Below, in pieces: positions 61,845 through 64,000 of a stretch of 64,000 nucleotides of DNA (position 1 is its first letter; every line of letters begins with the position of its first letter). Below the pieces are notes generated by a model. The model searched no databases. It was given only the letters and a program-made list of their open reading frames with translations, and was not told the DNA's origin. The DNA lies in NCBI RefSeq assembly GCF_000016545.1, contig NC_009437.1:2061394-2125393 (forward strand). The letters are read 5' to 3'. Source of the stretch: Caldicellulosiruptor saccharolyticus DSM 8903. GTDB lineage: Bacteria; Bacillota; Thermoanaerobacteria; Caldicellulosiruptorales; Caldicellulosiruptoraceae. The translations under genes were made by a program, and so were the position numbers.

Positions 61845-62459
61845 CTATTCACTAATTTCTATTTCCTCAATCTCCTGTGTGGAATTTGCAAGTGAATTTA
61901 GCTTCTCCCTCATTTTATTCATAACTTCTTTCGCCATCTCGGAAGAATATTTCTCCATTGCAAAAACAGGTGTAGTTGCTGGAGTAGAAGCTTTTATAAC
62001 TCGAATCACTTTAAGTTGTGGCTTGTCTTGCGTTGTAGGTCTTACCTTTGCGTTGAACAGGATATAATCTGCGTATCCCTGCTTAAATACTCCAATTACT
62101 ACCTCTTCATAAGGCTGTGATGTAATCCCTAAACCCCCAGTTGATTTAATGTTCATTGGTATAAGCTGTGTCTTTCCATCTTTGCCTGTTGTATATAGCT
62201 GCTCTAAGTTAGAAAAAACTACATTTGCCCCTTCAACAGGTGTACCAGTTTTGCTATCTACCACCATTACCTGAAGATAACCTTTAAGAGTGTCTACTTT
62301 TGAAACCTCTTGTGTTTGGGTCTGTGTAGTTTTTGGTATTTCGGAAGATGCCATTTTTGTTTTTTCTAAGCTTTTGTTTGAAATTATACCTACTAAAGCA
62401 ATAACAAATATAGCTAAAATTGTAACAGCCAGAAATCGATTAGATACTTTGCTTAACAT
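61845..62459 (-). CDS. Membrane-anchored protein with carboxypeptidase-regulatory-like domain
   Basis: This 204-residue protein has an N-terminal transmembrane anchor (FLAVTILAIFVIALVGII), a Thr/Gln-rich linker (about 38-55) and one beta-sandwich of the carboxypeptidase-regulatory type (GYLQVMVVDSKTGTPVEGANVVFSN...TTGKDGKTQLIPM). Such domains act as surface or binding modules. Function is unknown. GAAGGGAAG lies before the ATG. It is read divergently from the flavodiiron gene. Confidence 0.7.
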   Translation of the reverse strand: MLSKVSNRFLAVTILAIFVIALVGIISNKSLEKTKMASSEIPKTTQTQTQEVSKVDTLKGYLQVMVVDSKTGTPVEGANVVFSNLEQLYTTGKDGKTQLIPMNIKSTGGLGITSQPYEEVVIGVFKQGYADYILFNAKVRPTTQDKPQLKVIRVIKASTPATTPVFAMEKYSSEMAKEVMNKMREKLNSLANSTQEIEEIEISE

Positions 62460-62533
62460 TTTTTTCTTCCCTTCTATTAATTGTATTTCTACTAAAATAT
62501 ATTACTGAACAAAAATTTATATCACTTAATTTG

Positions 62534-62560
62534 TTTACAAAAAAAATTGTGGGGTATAAA
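62534..62560 (+). promoter_or_regulatory. Candidate promoter of the flavodiiron gene
   Basis: TTTACA (62534-62539) and TATAAA (62555-62560) with a 15-base spacer; TTGTTT at 62531 gives 18. The assignment is weak. Confidence 0.35.
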
Positions 62561-62609
62561 TATCTTTGAATACCAATGAGACTTTTTTACAAGGAGAGTG
62601 AGAGTTAGA

Positions 62610-63824
62610 ATGTACACAAAATTAAAAGAAAATATATACTCAGTAGGAGTACAAGATCCAAATCTTCGTATTTTTGACATTGTTATGTACACAAAATATG
62701 GAACAACATATAACTCTTATCTCGTAATTGGTTCTGAGAAAGTTGCACTTATTGAAAATGTGAAGTATAAATTTTTTGACCAGTTTTTAGACAATATTAA
62801 GGAGATAATTGATCCTGCGAAAATAGATTATCTCATAGTAAATCACACAGAACCGGACCACTCTGGTTCAATTGAAAGACTGCTTGAGATAAATCCGAAG
62901 ATAAAAGTATTTGGTAGCAGATCTGCCATGAGGTTTTTGATGAAGATTTCAAACAAGAGTTTTGATTCTCAAGTTGTAAACGATGGTGACCAAATATCCT
63001 TGGGTAACAAGACATTGAAATTTATTTCTGCTCCATTTTTACACTGGCCTGATTCAATTTACACCTATCTTATAGAAGATAGTATACTCTTTACTTGTGA
63101 TTCTTTTGGCTGTCATTATAGTACCGAAAATCTTGACATCAACTGGGTAATGGATAATGACAAAGAAGGATTTATGGATGCATACAAGTACTATTACGAT
63201 GTAATTATGTCGCCATTTAAAAGCTATGTCCTTCAAGCAATTGAAAAGATAAAAAACCTAAGGATTGACATCATAGCAACAGGCCACGGTCCAATCTTGA
63301 CAAATTACAGGGATGAACTTATAGGTTTGTATAAATCATGGTCAGAAGAGCTTCTAAAAGAACCAGAAAAGCCTTATGTGGTTATTGTCTATGTTTCGGC
63401 ATATGGATACACTGAAATGCTTGCCAAAAAGATTTCTGAAGCAATTACTCAAAGTGGTATAGATGTGTTGTTGTACAATGCAATTGAGCACAAAATAGAA
63501 GATATATTGGAAAAGATATATATGGCAAAAGGTGTGCTGTTTGGCTCACCTACCATAAACTCAGATGCTCTTTTACCAATATATGAAATATTGATAAGGC
63601 TAAACCCCATAGTTCATGGAGGGAAAATTGCTGGTGCTTTTGGATCATATGGCTGGAGTGGAGAAGCTGTCTCAAACATTGAAACACGATTAAAACAGTT
63701 AAGGTTCAAAGTAGTTGAACCAGGGCTCAAGGTAAATTTCAAACCCAATGAGGAGGAATTAAAAAAGGCATATGAATTTGGTATACTATTTGCTGAGAAG
63801 GTAAAAGAGAAAAAGCTGGTGTAA
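62610..63824 (+). CDS. Flavodiiron protein (FprA-type)
   Basis: This 404-residue protein reduces O2 to water or NO to N2O and protects anaerobes. It has an N-terminal metallo-beta-lactamase domain with diiron ligands H79-x-E81-x-D83-H84 in NHTEPDHSGS, the His region APFLHWPD, Asp in CDSFGCH and His in ATGHGPIL, then a C-terminal flavodoxin domain with FMN loops VYVSAYGYTEMLA and GSPTINSDALLP. ATG 62610 is chosen; GGAGAG is 11 bases upstream. An oxidoreductase gene follows directly. Confidence 0.93.
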   Translation: MYTKLKENIYSVGVQDPNLRIFDIVMYTKYGTTYNSYLVIGSEKVALIENVKYKFFDQFLDNIKEIIDPAKIDYLIVNHTEPDHSGSIERLLEINPKIKVFGSRSAMRFLMKISNKSFDSQVVNDGDQISLGNKTLKFISAPFLHWPDSIYTYLIEDSILFTCDSFGCHYSTENLDINWVMDNDKEGFMDAYKYYYDVIMSPFKSYVLQAIEKIKNLRIDIIATGHGPILTNYRDELIGLYKSWSEELLKEPEKPYVVIVYVSAYGYTEMLAKKISEAITQSGIDVLLYNAIEHKIEDILEKIYMAKGVLFGSPTINSDALLPIYEILIRLNPIVHGGKIAGAFGSYGWSGEAVSNIETRLKQLRFKVVEPGLKVNFKPNEEELKKAYEFGILFAEKVKEKKLV

Positions 63825-63828
63825 AGCA

Positions 63829-64000
63829 ATGGAAAAATTTGATGTAGTGATTATTGGTGGTGGGGTTTCTGCTTTAACAGTTACAGAAGAAATAAGGAAA
63901 AAGGATTTTAATCTTTCAATGTGTATTCTGAGTGATGAGAAAGTATTGCCTTATTATAGATTAAAACTCCCTTATTATATTTACAATCCTATTGATGAGA
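63829..64000 (+). CDS. FAD-dependent oxidoreductase, NADH:rubredoxin reductase-like (partial, runs off the window)
   Basis: 57 codons are visible from ATG 63829, 4 bases after the flavodiiron stop. They begin FDVVIIGGGVSALTVTEEI, a Rossmann dinucleotide fold, and continue to VLPYYRLKLPYYIYNP, which recalls the NADH:rubredoxin/nitrite reductase-like flavoproteins. Its position suggests it feeds electrons to the flavodiiron protein. The rest lies outside the window. Confidence 0.75.
   Translation, partial: MEKFDVVIIGGGVSALTVTEEIRKKDFNLSMCILSDEKVLPYYRLKLPYYIYNPIDE

Overview
The window reads as AT-rich chromosomal DNA of a thermophilic, anaerobic, low-G+C Gram-positive bacterium. Gene content, a fused phosphoglycerate kinase-triosephosphate isomerase, pyruvate phosphate dikinase beside the CggR glycolytic operon, and a flavodiiron protein followed by an NADH:rubredoxin-type reductase fit Caldicellulosiruptor best. 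That genus call is recognition and inference, because no rRNA gene is present to confirm it. No rRNA, tRNA or CRISPR array was seen.

Layout. 1-5.6 kb is an accessory, cell-surface region: a secreted propeller/NlpC-type protein that seems to have lost its catalytic histidine segment, a membrane-anchored propeller protein, and on the other strand an exported amidase-like protein with a small membrane protein. The region is bounded by two copies of a 16-bp sequence containing a GAGCGCTC-type palindrome. 5.7-7.5 kb holds the methionine salvage pair mtnA/mtnP. 7.6-10 kb holds a small membrane protein, a DksA-like zinc-finger protein, lspA and an RluD-type pseudouridine synthase. 10.0-21.5 kb is a de novo pyrimidine operon under a readable PyrR attenuator (pyrR-uraA-pyrB-pyrC-pyrF-carB-pyrK-pyrD-histidine phosphatase-pyrE) that lacks carA. 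21.6-26.2 kb is a branched-chain amino acid ABC transporter on the minus strand. 26.4-29.1 kb carries a stand-alone pyruvate-kinase C-domain protein, a Xer-type recombinase, a LysM protein and an RHH/PIN toxin-antitoxin pair.

29.3-42.2 kb is a minus-strand central-carbon block: glyS, ppdK, then cggR-gap-pgk/tpi-gpmI-eno, then uxaC on its own promoter. Together the cggR operon converts glyceraldehyde-3-phosphate to phosphoenolpyruvate, and PPDK links phosphoenolpyruvate to pyruvate with AMP/PPi. 42.2-50.6 kb is housekeeping (recO, era, a pseudouridine synthase, an aminotransferase) plus a train of genes with 4-bp overlaps (aminotransferase, Lrp-like regulator, DivIVA-like protein, YlmC/YmxH-like protein, dut), an M16 peptidase, and a DnaJ/DUF5685 pair. 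51.3-58.0 kb is a complete F1Fo ATP synthase operon whose c subunit looks proton-type. 58.1-60.6 kb holds guaA and an AEC-family transporter. 60.7-61.8 kb is an intact-looking insertion sequence. The window closes with a membrane-anchored protein, a flavodiiron protein and the start of a flavin reductase.

The most interesting observations are regulatory. The insertion sequence appears to have split the promoter of the AEC transporter between its -35 and -10 boxes. Its transposase ribosome-binding site is covered by a perfect 13-bp inverted repeat that would silence read-through transcripts. Two promoters (uxaC and the pre-insertion AEC promoter) appear to have their -35 boxes inside the loop of the upstream gene's terminator. 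Candidate operators or hairpins are visible for CggR, the liv operon, uxaC, the toxin-antitoxin pair and the recombinase. TTG start codons backed by good ribosome-binding sites are common throughout.
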